Source: Nitrospira sp. (lineage in GTDB: Bacteria; Nitrospirota; Nitrospiria; Nitrospirales; Nitrospiraceae). From it: DNA of 64,000 bases. Made by a program: the position numbers and the translations under genes. Below, in pieces: positions 55,827-64,000 of the stretch. The notes beneath the pieces are model-generated. The model was not told the DNA's origin, did no database searches, and saw only the letters and a list, made by a program, of their open reading frames with translations. Each line of letters begins with the position of its first letter. Position 1 is the stretch's first letter. Location: NCBI GenBank assembly GCA_022842445.1, contig JALHPO010000003.1, positions 62,001-126,000 of the forward strand. Reading direction: 5' to 3'.

Positions 55827-56369
55827 TCATGAGGCAGGAGGAGCTGCGCTGGAGCACTTATAACCTCGATAGACATAGTGCAATCCTGAGGTAAGCGTGA
55901 ACCCGACGGTCGCCGCCAACAGCGGCGTGAGCAGCGAGAGCCCGAGATCCAGCCACGTTAGCAAGATAACCAGGAGCACATAGCCCAATTGCAGCGCGGT
56001 CGTTCCTTTACCCCAAAACGTCGGCGTCACGTCGATGGGAGTCCCGGTGACATGCGCGACAGCCGTGCCTAACAAGAGAATCACATCACGGCTCACGACT
56101 AATATGACCAGCCACGACGGAATAAGATGCAGTATCGACAACGTGATGAACCCCGATGTCAGAAGCAGCTTGTCTGCAAGAGGATCCAAGACCGCACCCA
56201 ACCGCGTTTGCTGATTCCACCTGCGAGCGAGGAGACCATCGATTGCATCGGTGAGCCCGGCCACAAGCAACACAAGGAGCGCAACTCCGTATTCCCCATA
56301 CGTCATGAACCCGATGAATACGGGAACCAGCAGAATACGGAGCAGTGTCAGGCTGTTGGGGATGTTCAT
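55827..56369 (-). CDS. pgsA: CDP-alcohol phosphatidyltransferase (PgsA)
   Basis: The product has 180 residues and makes phosphatidylglycerol phosphate. The motif DGLLARRWNQQTRLGAVLD plus PLAD matches DGx2ARx8Gx3Dx3D. The first residues MNIPNSLTLLRILLVPVFI form the first transmembrane helix. Several more helices follow. It is on its own, 144 nt upstream of pilC. Confidence 0.92.
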   Translation of the reverse strand: MNIPNSLTLLRILLVPVFIGFMTYGEYGVALLVLLVAGLTDAIDGLLARRWNQQTRLGAVLDPLADKLLLTSGFITLSILHLIPSWLVILVVSRDVILLLGTAVAHVTGTPIDVTPTFWGKGTTALQLGYVLLVILLTWLDLGLSLLTPLLAATVGFTLTSGLHYVYRGYKCSSAAPPAS

Positions 56370-56522
56370 GGGGCTGGAGTTCGAACAGAACCTCCAAACA
56401 TGGAAGAAGGGGAGGCATCATAGTAATCGAAGTCCATCTTGTCAACGCGGTTGCAGTCGCCGAAGAAGCACCCTATAATTTGCACTTCGTTCGTGTCTCT
56501 CATGGAATTTGCGGAGGAGTGA

Positions 56523-56840
56523 ATGAGCACATTGCCCCTGATGTTCAGAAAAGAAGGGCTGGTTGAGAAACACCAGGTCGAAGGTATTGATCCGAGCGAC
56601 CGCTATTTCAATCGCGCCATCCTCGTAAACCGAACCGCATCAGGATACGCGGCAAAGGTCATGTACGAAGCCCTCACCGTCGAAAGCGGGTCCCATTCCA
56701 CCATCACAGCGACAGTCAAAGAGCTGGTGGACAAACTTCAGGAGTTTGGATTCACTCGAATGAGAACCAGAGCGAACTTCAAAGGAACGCGCTACCTGGC
56801 GGAAAAAGAAAGCTGGGTCGAATACGCCGACCTGCCCTAA
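56523..56840 (+). CDS. Small hypothetical protein
   Basis: The product has 105 residues. GGAGGAGTGA precedes the ATG, so translation is well supported. Sequence features are a basic C-terminal half (GFTRMRTRANFKGTRYLAEKESWVEY) and a mid-helix VKELVDKLQEFGF. No family is recognised. It converges with the serine hydrolase gene and overlaps it by 4 nt at the stops. Confidence 0.75.
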   Translation: MSTLPLMFRKEGLVEKHQVEGIDPSDRYFNRAILVNRTASGYAAKVMYEALTVESGSHSTITATVKELVDKLQEFGFTRMRTRANFKGTRYLAEKESWVEYADLP

Positions 56841-57967
56841 AAAGCCTGCGCGCATTCCTGATAGACAAGATCGTGAATCATCGGGCGATAGGCTCTGATC
56901 CCTTCGTTTTTCCTGGTCGGGTGCACCCGATTTGAAAGCAGTACCACTTCCAGTTCACAAGCTGGATCGATCCAGACCGATGTCCCCGTATAACCCAAAT
57001 GGCCGAATGACTCGGGTGAAAAGTATCGCCCTGATGAAGAGGGCGGAGACGGCGTATCCCATCCTATTGCCCAGCTGGATCCAGGTATATTCGACTGTCT
57101 TTTCGAAAAATCCGACACAACCTCGGGATTGAGAATCGAAGGTTTGCGGTGATACGCAGCCAGCCAGGCCCCCGTCAACGCAAGTACGGCCTCAGCAGTC
57201 CCAAAGAGTCCCGCATGCCCGGCGACGCCACCAAGCGCCGCTGCATTTTCATCATGGACCTCGCCACAGAGAAGATGCCCTCTCCAGAAATCCCGTTCAG
57301 TGGGAGCAATCGAGCCGATCATCGAATTCTTCCGAGATTCCCCCTCACTGTCAGTCGGCAAAAAACAGAGCGGCTGCGCGTTCAAGGGCTGGACGATCTG
57401 CTCGCGCACAAATCGGTCTAACGGGGTGCCGCTCAGCCGTTCAACTATCAGACCCAGCAGTATGAATCCGAGATCACTATAGAGACTCCGCTCACCCCTT
57501 CCATAGACGAGCCCCTCTTTTGCAATCATGTGTAGAACCTGTCGGCTAACTTCTACCCTGGCCTCCGGGGAAGTGGGTAGAGACGCATTCAGGCTCAATC
57601 GTTCATAGAACCCGCGCCAACCCGGCAGGCCGGAACTATGGGTCAACAACTGCCGAAGCGTCGCAGGTCCGGCAGCAGCCCCCTGCAATTCGTGCAGCAC
57701 TGAATCGGCACGATCATCAAGCCGGCATTGACCATGTTGGACCAATAAGGCCATAGCCGTCACCGTGGCCAACGGCTTCGTCAGAGATGCTAAGTCGTAG
57801 ATCGTCGAGGACGTGACTGCACTGCCTGGAGGCTCAGTTGAGAGACGCCCGGCTGGTATGACACAGACTCGCTCTCCGCCCTGCCGAATGGCAAGCACGG
57901 CCCCGGGGAAAATTCCACCGACAACAGCATGATCCAGTGCCGAGCGGAGTGAGGGAGGAACCAGCAT
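56837..57967 (-). CDS. Serine hydrolase, beta-lactamase/S12 family
   Basis: The product has 376 residues. The catalytic SxxK is S61-LT-K64 in DLASLTKPLATV. The second motif reads LYSDLGFILLGL, with Asp in place of the usual Asn of YxN. GHLGYTG supplies the HxG-type third motif. Possible activities are esterase, D-aminopeptidase or penicillin-binding functions; the substrate is unknown. No signal peptide is evident. It lies between the division-related cluster and pgsA. Confidence 0.85.
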   Translation of the reverse strand: MLVPPSLRSALDHAVVGGIFPGAVLAIRQGGERVCVIPAGRLSTEPPGSAVTSSTIYDLASLTKPLATVTAMALLVQHGQCRLDDRADSVLHELQGAAAGPATLRQLLTHSSGLPGWRGFYERLSLNASLPTSPEARVEVSRQVLHMIAKEGLVYGRGERSLYSDLGFILLGLIVERLSGTPLDRFVREQIVQPLNAQPLCFLPTDSEGESRKNSMIGSIAPTERDFWRGHLLCGEVHDENAAALGGVAGHAGLFGTAEAVLALTGAWLAAYHRKPSILNPEVVSDFSKRQSNIPGSSWAIGWDTPSPPSSSGRYFSPESFGHLGYTGTSVWIDPACELEVVLLSNRVHPTRKNEGIRAYRPMIHDLVYQECAQAF

Positions 57968-58026
57968 AATCGCGATACGCTCGACCGGGTAAGGCCCCTC
58001 ATATAAGAAACGAACGCCGCTATTGT

Positions 58027-58539
58027 TCAGCGGGCGGGACTTGACTCCCCCTGCATCTTATCTTCAGACACCATTCCGCTATCCTGGTAGGCTTCGCTTG
58101 TTTCGACATCCAACATCCGCTCGAAGGTATGAAGCGTCGCCCGCATCCGTTCGACCATCAGCAGCCGTTGTTTGTGCAGCATTGAGAGGTCCCGCTGCGT
58201 ATCGCCCAACTCAACCCGTGCCTGCCGAAACAACTCACCGGCCTTCAATTCCGCTTCCTTGACGATCAACTCGGCGTCGCGCTGGGCGCTTCGCTTCACG
58301 TCTTCCGCCAGCGACTGCGCTGAAACCAACGTGTTGGACAACGTCAATTCCGTCCGCTTCAGGTCCGTCACCTGATGCTCCAACGAAGCGATGCGCTCAC
58401 GCAACCCCGCGTTGTCGCGATTCAACGACTCCACGGTTTGCGCCACTTCCTCCAAAAATCGATTGACCTCTTCCTGATCATACCCTCGAAGCTTGACGCG
58501 AAAAACCATCTGCTGAATGTCGAGTGGCGTGATTTTCAT
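58027..58539 (-). CDS. divIVA: DivIVA-domain protein
   Basis: The product has 170 residues, almost entirely coiled coil. The N-terminus MKITPLDIQQMVFRVKLRGYDQEEVNRFLEEV is the membrane-binding DivIVA domain. The role is polar or septal localisation. It ends the yggS-proC-yggT-divIVA run and lies 59 nt upstream of the serine hydrolase gene. Confidence 0.92.
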   Translation of the reverse strand: MKITPLDIQQMVFRVKLRGYDQEEVNRFLEEVAQTVESLNRDNAGLRERIASLEHQVTDLKRTELTLSNTLVSAQSLAEDVKRSAQRDAELIVKEAELKAGELFRQARVELGDTQRDLSMLHKQRLLMVERMRATLHTFERMLDVETSEAYQDSGMVSEDKMQGESSPAR

Positions 58540-58563
58540 GGCATCTCCCCCCTATCCGTTGAA

Positions 58564-58860
58564 TCAATTCATTCGCAGCGCAAAATCCTTCAACGACTGC
58601 ACCACTGCGATCTGCACAAACGTGATCGCAACAATCGCGATGAGCGGCGACAAATCCAGGCCCATCCGCCAACCCAGCCGGCGCCGGATCGGTGACAATA
58701 CCGGCTCCGTCGCCCGATCGAGGAACTGCACAATTGGATTCCACGGATCAGGATTCACCCACGAGATCAGCGCTCGCGCAATGATAACCCACATATAAAA
58801 CCATAAGGCGTAATCGAGTACCGTGGCAATCCCCAGAAGCACGTTTCCCACCACAAACAT
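58564..58860 (-). CDS. YggT family membrane protein
   Basis: The product has 98 residues and two hydrophobic segments (LLGIATVLDYALWFYMWVII and LIAIVAITFVQIAVVQSL). ARALISWVNPDPWNPIVQFL and TEPVLSPIRRRL are the YggT signatures. It overlaps the proC stop by 1 nt. The function is linked to membrane/osmotic or division processes, not firmly established. Confidence 0.92.
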   Translation of the reverse strand: MFVVGNVLLGIATVLDYALWFYMWVIIARALISWVNPDPWNPIVQFLDRATEPVLSPIRRRLGWRMGLDLSPLIAIVAITFVQIAVVQSLKDFALRMN

Positions 58861-59678
58861 CAGCGCCCAAGCTCCTGTGATCGTTTCGTGGCCGCTTCGA
58901 CTGCATCGATCAACGTCGCCCGCAACCCACCCTGTTCCAGCCGATGCAATCCTGCAATTGTCGTCCCTCCTGGAGAAGCTACCTGATCCTTGAGTCGTGC
59001 GGGATGCTGGCCGGTCTTCAGCACCATCTGCGCGGCACCCAGCACGGTCTGTGCGGCAAGTACTGCGGCGATGTCTCTCGGCACGCCCATTTTCACTCCG
59101 CCATCAGCCAAGGCTTCGATGGCAAGAAACACATAGGCAGGTCCGCTTCCACTAAGCCCGGTCACGGCATCCATCAACCGTTCTTCAACCGGCACGACCT
59201 TGCCGACTGATTCAAAGATGCACCGTGCCGTAGCCACATCCTGTTCGTGCGCGCCGGAACCGATAGCCAATGCCGTCATTCCTTCATGCACCATCGCCGG
59301 CATATTAGGCATGGCCCGAATGACGCGCGTCTGTCCTCCACAGATCCCTGCAATTCGGCTGATCGGAACCCCGGCAGCGATCGAAACGATCAGGGCGTTG
59401 GCCAGCTCACCACCGATTTCCTTGAGCACCCCATCGAATACCTGCGGCTTCACCGCCAGCATCACCACATCACCCCAAGCCGCAGCTTCGCGATTTGACC
59501 CGCCGACCTGGATCCCGAACGTCTTCTTCAGATGATCGAGTCGGACTGCAGCCGGATCGGTAGCCCAAATTCGATCGGGCAGACAGAGCTTGGCGGCCAG
59601 TATCCCCCTGATCAATGCTTCGGCCATCTGACCGCCGCCCACGAAAGCAATCTTGTGCGAGAGTGAGGCGCTAGGCAT
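58860..59678 (-). CDS. proC: Pyrroline-5-carboxylate reductase
   Basis: The enzyme (272 residues) makes proline. I chose ATG 59678 (MPSASLSHKIAFVGGGQMAEALI) with GGAG 8 nt upstream; the longer frame overlaps yggS. IAFVGGGQMAEA is the NAD(P) site. The C-terminal signature is SGSGPAYVFLAIEAL plus VASPGGTTIAGLHRLE. It overlaps the yggS stop by 8 nt. Confidence 0.94.
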   Translation of the reverse strand: MPSASLSHKIAFVGGGQMAEALIRGILAAKLCLPDRIWATDPAAVRLDHLKKTFGIQVGGSNREAAAWGDVVMLAVKPQVFDGVLKEIGGELANALIVSIAAGVPISRIAGICGGQTRVIRAMPNMPAMVHEGMTALAIGSGAHEQDVATARCIFESVGKVVPVEERLMDAVTGLSGSGPAYVFLAIEALADGGVKMGVPRDIAAVLAAQTVLGAAQMVLKTGQHPARLKDQVASPGGTTIAGLHRLEQGGLRATLIDAVEAATKRSQELGR

Positions 59679-60381
59679 GACGTGCTCCAAAAATAGCGGA
59701 GCCGACACGGACCAATGTTGCCCCTTCTTGAACGGCAATTTCGTACTCGTTCGACATCCCCATTGAGAGTTCCTCCATAACCACACCAGGAATCCTCTGT
59801 GCGGCGATGGCTTCCGCCAATTCTCGAAGGCGGATAAAATGCGTTCTGGCCGACTCGGGCTCAGCTGTCGGAGGCGGAATCGCCATCAACCCCTTGATAC
59901 GAATATGCGAAAGTGCCGCCATCGTCGATACCAATTGGACAAGCCCGTCCGGATGAAAACCGCCCTTCGTCGTCTCCCCTCCGATATTCACCTCAAGCAA
60001 AATATCTTGAGACTGCCCGGCGTCTCCCGCGCGCCGATCAATTTCTTGCGCAAGCTCCAGGCTGTCGACAGAATGAATCAGCTCGAACATGCCGACAACC
60101 GATCGAACTTTCCGCCGCTGCAGATGTCCGATAAAGTGCCACCGAACCGGCGCCTGTGCGAGCGCCTCAACCTTCGGAAGCGCTTCCTGCACTCGATTTT
60201 CTCCGAGGATCGACAACCCTGCGGCGATCCCCTCCCGAATACCATCAACCGTGACGGTTTTCGTAGCAGCGACGAGCCGGATGCTCTCCGGGCGCCTCCC
60301 GGCCTTCTCTGCGGCCGACCGAATTGCTGATAGCACCGATTGAACCCGCTGGGCAATCGTCTCTCTCGCGAATGGCTCCAT
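59671..60381 (-). CDS. YggS family pyridoxal phosphate homeostasis protein
   Basis: The product has 236 residues. The PLP lysine lies in LVAATKTV near residue 41. GENRVQEALPKVEAL, WHFIGHLQRRK and LSMGMSNEYEIAVQEGATLVRVGSAIFG are family blocks. It binds PLP without known catalysis. It is upstream of proC in the division-cluster tail. Confidence 0.93.
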   Translation of the reverse strand: MEPFARETIAQRVQSVLSAIRSAAEKAGRRPESIRLVAATKTVTVDGIREGIAAGLSILGENRVQEALPKVEALAQAPVRWHFIGHLQRRKVRSVVGMFELIHSVDSLELAQEIDRRAGDAGQSQDILLEVNIGGETTKGGFHPDGLVQLVSTMAALSHIRIKGLMAIPPPTAEPESARTHFIRLRELAEAIAAQRIPGVVMEELSMGMSNEYEIAVQEGATLVRVGSAIFGARHA

Positions 60382-60480
60382 CGTGTAAATCTGACCTCAA
60401 GAAGCGCGATATGGCTATCCAGCCGTATCGCTCCTATTGTAACGGAAGGATCGGACAATTGGCAGAGATTCTGCCTTCCC

Positions 60481-61224
60481 TTATAACGGGCCCAGACCGA
60501 TAGCGCTGACCATCGTGCCGATCACTTTTCCCTCCCGCCGATAGGAGAAAAACAGATCCTCATGACAGATCGTGCATACATTGACGGACGTGATAAATTC
60601 TGGGCACACTCCAGCGGCCATCGCTTGCTGCCTGATAAGCAGCTTTAGGTCAAGATGAGCCTTACTGCCTCGACGGCTTCGCACCACCTGTTCAGAATCA
60701 GGAGAGGCTTGGCGCAGCTTCTTCAATACCGGTTCATCCACCTCATAACAACAGACTCCGGCGGATGGCCCGATACTGAGCCGCAGATGCTCCGGAGCCG
60801 AGCCGAACCGGGACTTCATCACTGCCATGGTCTTCCGCACAATACCAGCAACCGCACCGCGCCATCCAGCATGCACTGCGGCGACCACTCTCCGCTGGGG
60901 ATCGTGGATCAACACAGGCACACAGTCCGCCGTTCGTACCGCCACCATGATTCCTGGTTGATTCGTTACCACCGCATCCCAGCCGTCTGGAAACCGGTCG
61001 GATTTCGTCAGGGCGCGATCCAGCACAAGCGCATCGGTGCCGTGCACCTGTTTCACGACGAGCATCCATGAGGAGCGCGTGGCACCTTCGGCACCCTTGA
61101 CAGGGAGGGGAGCGCCCACTTCAATGTTGAGACTTGCCGAATGCCGGCGGGTCCCAAAAAAGTGGCACACCCCGCTCAGCGGAGGCGCAAAAGCCGGAAC
61201 GGTAATGACCGCTGCGTTTACCAT
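60481..61224 (-). CDS. pgeF: Polyphenol oxidase/purine nucleoside phosphorylase-like protein (YfiH)
   Basis: The product has 247 residues. I chose ATG 61224 (MVNAAVITVPAFAPPL); GTG 61236 is also in frame. Metal-site His/Cys residues lie in VKQVHGTDA, RTADCVPVLIHD and AAVHAGWRGAVAGI. SIGPSAGVCCYEVDEPV is the next block. It belongs to the YfiH/LACC1 family, and in bacteria sits near ftsZ. The substrate is not established for this homologue. Confidence 0.92.
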   Translation of the reverse strand: MVNAAVITVPAFAPPLSGVCHFFGTRRHSASLNIEVGAPLPVKGAEGATRSSWMLVVKQVHGTDALVLDRALTKSDRFPDGWDAVVTNQPGIMVAVRTADCVPVLIHDPQRRVVAAVHAGWRGAVAGIVRKTMAVMKSRFGSAPEHLRLSIGPSAGVCCYEVDEPVLKKLRQASPDSEQVVRSRRGSKAHLDLKLLIRQQAMAAGVCPEFITSVNVCTICHEDLFFSYRREGKVIGTMVSAIGLGPL

Positions 61225-61266
61225 GCACCCACCCATCGAGAATCAAGCGTCATGACATTCCGCTGG

Positions 61267-62460
61267 TCAATCTGCTTGCTTGCGGAGAAATGTCGGTACA
61301 TCCCATTCATCTTCCGCCGCAAGAGCAGCCCGATCTATAGACTCCCGGACATCGTTCATCCGCCGAAGGAACGTCGGACGGTCAAGATCCTTGATCGCCC
61401 GATCGGCCGCAGGGACCGCCCCCACCCCAGCCATGACCGGCTGTGAGGGTTTCATCGTGCGAGCCATCGTGCGTTCTCCCCCAATGGCCACCGCGGCCTC
61501 GGCCTCCCGCTCAAACCCAGTGGCAATGACCGTGATAATCAGATCCTCACCCATGTCAGGATTGATCACCTGGCCCACAATGATATTAGCTTCGGCATCG
61601 GCCGTTTGCTGAATGATGGAAGCGGCTTCCTCAACTTCATGCAGCGACATGGTGGGGCCGCCCGTAATGTTCAACAGGACCCCGCGTGCGCCTTCCACGC
61701 TGCCTTCCTCAAGCAGCGGACTGCAGATGGCCTTTTGGGCCGCCTCAATCGCGCGATTCGGCCCACGTGACACGCCCATGCCCATTACGGCTCGTCCCGT
61801 ATGAGACATCACGGTCTTGACGTCGGCAAAATCAACGTTCACATGGCCCGTCGTGGTGATGACATCGGCGATGCCTTGAATGGCCTGCCGCAGCACGTCA
61901 TCTGCTACCTTGAAGGCTTCGAGAAGGGGCGTCGACTTATCGACAATCCCCAGCAGCCGCTGGTTCGGAATCACGAGCAGGGTATCGACATGTCTACGCA
62001 GATCGCGAATGCCCTCTTCCGCATGTTTGTGCCGCCGCTGCCCTTCATATTGGAAGGGCTTCGTCACCACACCCACCGTGAGAATCCCCATCTCACGGGC
62101 GATACTGGCAACGATCGGCGCAGCACCGGTGCCGGTCCCGCCCCCCATACCCGCCGTCACAAAGACCATATCCGAGCCTTCGAGGCATTCGCGGATGTGC
62201 TCTTTGCTTTCCAACGCCGCTTCCTTGCCGATTTCCGGCTTCGCGCCTGCACCCAGCCCGCGAGTCCGCTCCGGTCCCAGTTGAATCTTGTAGGCAGCCA
62301 GCGAGCGATCCAGCGCTTGAAGATCCGTATTGCTCGCGATGAAATCGACCCGTGCCAGACCGGATGAGATCATGGTATTGACGGCATTGCATCCGGCGCC
62401 GCCGATTCCGATCACCTTAATACGAACCGGCAGAAGCACATCTTCTTGGAATGAAAACAT
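61267..62460 (-). CDS. ftsZ: Cell division protein FtsZ
   Basis: The tubulin-like GTPase (397 residues) forms the Z ring. [18 protein letters not shown] begins the GTPase domain; [19 protein letters not shown] is the tubulin signature. The synergy loop has [13 protein letters not shown] linker of about 60 residues leads to the C-terminal peptide [14 protein letters not shown] that binds FtsA. It lies 58 nt after ftsA. Confidence 0.97.
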   Translation of the reverse strand: MFSFQEDVLLPVRIKVIGIGGAGCNAVNTMISSGLARVDFIASNTDLQALDRSLAAYKIQLGPERTRGLGAGAKPEIGKEAALESKEHIRECLEGSDMVFVTAGMGGGTGTGAAPIVASIAREMGILTVGVVTKPFQYEGQRRHKHAEEGIRDLRRHVDTLLVIPNQRLLGIVDKSTPLLEAFKVADDVLRQAIQGIADVITTTGHVNVDFADVKTVMSHTGRAVMGMGVSRGPNRAIEAAQKAICSPLLEEGSVEGARGVLLNITGGPTMSLHEVEEAASIIQQTADAEANIIVGQVINPDMGEDLIITVIATGFEREAEAAVAIGGERTMARTMKPSQPVMAGVGAVPAADRAIKDLDRPTFLRRMNDVRESIDRAALAAEDEWDVPTFLRKQAD

Positions 62461-62518
62461 CAGGGCACCTCCTCATTCTCCTCGGATGACATCGGCCTGT
62501 CGACACGAGGAACCTTCG

Positions 62519-63751
62519 TTAAAAAACTTCTAGTACTCGCTTCGTCCACCCCACCATTTTTGACCAAGGCCCCCCGTTGCGAAGCCCGGCTGTTTCTAAT
62601 TCATCGGCATGTCGTCGGGCATGCAGCAACAATCCCACTCCTGTCGCATAACTGGGATGTCCGACGATGTCTCGAAGCCCTCCGACTCCGGAAGGCATCC
62701 CCCGGCGCGCCGGAAGGTTCAGCACCTTTTCAGCCGCATCCGGCATCCCCTCCAGCAGCGACGTTCCACCGGTAATCACCACCCCGGCGCCCAACATGCC
62801 TTCATAACCGGCGCGCGCGATCTCCCTACGCACAAGCTCAAACATTTCTTCTACGCGCGGCTCGAGAATCTCGGCAATGTCCCGGCGCGAGAAGGTTCGG
62901 GCTGGCCGATCTCCGACAGACGGCACATCGACGATCTGATGACCGGTGACCAATTCAGTGCGCGCGGTGCCATGATGAGTCTTGATTTTTTCCGCTTCGG
63001 TTTGTGAGGTGAGAAGACCGATCGCTAAATCCTTCGTCAGATTCAGCCCCCCAATAGGCAACACAGCGGAATGCCGGATGCTGCCGTCGAGAAAGATAGC
63101 CAGATCGGTGGTGCCGCCGCCCAGGTCCACCATCACCACACCCAGATCCCGTTCTTCCTGACTCAATACTGCTTCGCTGGACGCCAGCGGCTGAAGAATG
63201 ATGTCCACCACATCAAGCCCCGCCCGATTGACGCTCTTGATGATGTTTTGTGCAGAAGTCACGGCCCCCGTGATCACATGCACGTTTACTTCCAGACGGT
63301 TCCCCGACAAACCCAGCGGCTCACGCACACCTTCCTGCCCGTCCACCATGAACTCCCGCGGCAACACATGCAAAATGCGGCGTTCGTGCGGGATGACAGC
63401 CACTGTTCGTGCACTCTCAATCGCCCGATGGATATCCTCACGCGTGACTTCCGCGCGCTTCAGCGCCACGACCCCCTTGCAGTTCTCCGCAGAAATATGG
63501 CTCCCGGCGATGCCGGTGTAGACTGAGTTAATCTGCACCGCCGCCATTAATTCGGCCTCTTCAACGGCCTTCTTGATTGATTCAACCGTACTCTCGATAT
63601 CAACAACGACTCCTTTGCGCAATCCGCGTGAAGGACTCGATCCGACACCAATGACACTCAATGCTCCTGCATCGGTAATCTCTGCGACGATCGCACAAAT
63701 CTTGGTTGTTCCAATATCCAGCCCGACAAGGATTTGATCTCGCTTCGGCAT
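62519..63751 (-). CDS. ftsA: Cell division protein FtsA
   Basis: The actin-like protein tethers FtsZ to the membrane. I chose ATG 63751 (MPKRDQILVGLDIGTTKICAIVAEI) with GGGGG upstream; the longer frame covers the end of ftsQ. GVVMVDLGGGTTDLAIFLDG is the second phosphate motif. The C-terminus (WSKMVGWTKRVLEVF) is an amphipathic membrane-targeting helix. It has 410 residues. Confidence 0.96.
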   Translation of the reverse strand: MPKRDQILVGLDIGTTKICAIVAEITDAGALSVIGVGSSPSRGLRKGVVVDIESTVESIKKAVEEAELMAAVQINSVYTGIAGSHISAENCKGVVALKRAEVTREDIHRAIESARTVAVIPHERRILHVLPREFMVDGQEGVREPLGLSGNRLEVNVHVITGAVTSAQNIIKSVNRAGLDVVDIILQPLASSEAVLSQEERDLGVVMVDLGGGTTDLAIFLDGSIRHSAVLPIGGLNLTKDLAIGLLTSQTEAEKIKTHHGTARTELVTGHQIVDVPSVGDRPARTFSRRDIAEILEPRVEEMFELVRREIARAGYEGMLGAGVVITGGTSLLEGMPDAAEKVLNLPARRGMPSGVGGLRDIVGHPSYATGVGLLLHARRHADELETAGLRNGGPWSKMVGWTKRVLEVF

Positions 63752-63756
63752 GGCGA

Positions 63757-64000
63757 TCACCCCCTTTCCCGTACAACGATCCGATTCTCGTACCGGAGAT
63801 CTACATCGTTGACTCCGTCGCCATACCCATCGAAACTCAGCGTCTTCACCACCGGCTTGACTTGCTGAAACCGCTCCCACTGATCGCCGATGACGCCCTC
63901 GCCGAAATGGAACTGAACGCCCCGGACGGACGCCACCAGGTCGGCGGGATTCGCCGCATTCACTTGCAAACGCCCCCCGTAGACCTGTCCCATGAGTTTC
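63757..64000 (-). CDS. ftsQ: Cell division protein FtsQ, C-terminal part (5' end outside window)
   Basis: An open minus-strand frame runs to the window edge, with 80 codons visible. The block VNDVDLRYENRIVVRERG at the end is the characteristic FtsQ C-terminus. Position directly before ftsA (5 nt) supports the call. The membrane segment and POTRA domain lie outside the window. The internal ATG 63993 is not a start. Confidence 0.85.
   Translation of the reverse strand, partial: KLMGQVYGGRLQVNAANPADLVASVRGVQFHFGEGVIGDQWERFQQVKPVVKTLSFDGYGDGVNDVDLRYENRIVVRERG

Overview
The window looks like a chromosomal segment of a chemolithoautotrophic bacterium of the genus Nitrospira (phylum Nitrospirota) or a close relative. 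The main reason is gene content. A complete reductive TCA block (two-subunit ATP-citrate lyase, aconitase, monomeric isocitrate dehydrogenase, a fumarate reductase-like flavoprotein and Fe-S pair, succinyl-CoA synthetase) lies about 5 kb from a five-subunit 2-oxoacid:ferredoxin oxidoreductase with the unusual epsilon subunit. The assignment rests on gene content and order recognised by eye, not on a database search.

Layout. 1-7355: the 5' part of a TPR protein with 213-bp tandem repeats, a secretin, a PilZ protein and an outer-membrane beta-barrel. 7356-20280: one co-directional reductive TCA run on the minus strand, aclB-aclA-acn-icd-frdB-frdA-sucC-[structured repeat]-small ORF-sucD, with a good sigma70 promoter in front of aclB. 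20480-24899: mutM, a small phosphatase, small zinc-ribbon and acidic proteins, a second copy of the structured repeat, a HEPN-like ORF and an Rsm22/METTL17-like protein. 25055-29193: the oxidoreductase operon (beta-gamma-delta-epsilon-alpha). 29614-36246: a MetF C-terminal-like mini-protein, queF, apaH, folD-metF-panB, an exported beta-propeller, a Cys/His-rich protein and a second PilZ protein.

36448-45410: lipid and translation genes on the minus strand, rpsF-ssb-rpsR-DUF177-rpmF-plsX-fabH-fabD-fabG-acpP-fabF-rnc-PPIase. 45618-51198: a degenerate receiver/GGDEF protein, ychF, pth, rplY, prs and ispE. 51191-55682: a type IV pilus-type regulatory and assembly set (response regulator, histidine kinase, PilC). 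55827-64000: pgsA, a small protein, a serine hydrolase, then the division cluster ftsQ-ftsA-ftsZ-pgeF-yggS-proC-yggT-divIVA.

How the genes work together: ATP-citrate lyase, aconitase, isocitrate dehydrogenase, the oxidoreductase, succinyl-CoA synthetase and fumarate reductase form the CO2-fixing cycle. The fab, plsX and pgsA genes use its acetyl-CoA for membrane lipids. The most unusual signal is a pair of about 200-nt imperfectly palindromic, non-coding repeats at 8617-8827 and 22552-22745. They share a conserved core, their stems show compensatory changes, and each lies beside an accessory-looking ORF; one of them splits sucC from sucD. Several intergenic spacers also carry a second class of degenerate word-like repeats. 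No tRNA, rRNA, CRISPR array or transposase gene was seen.
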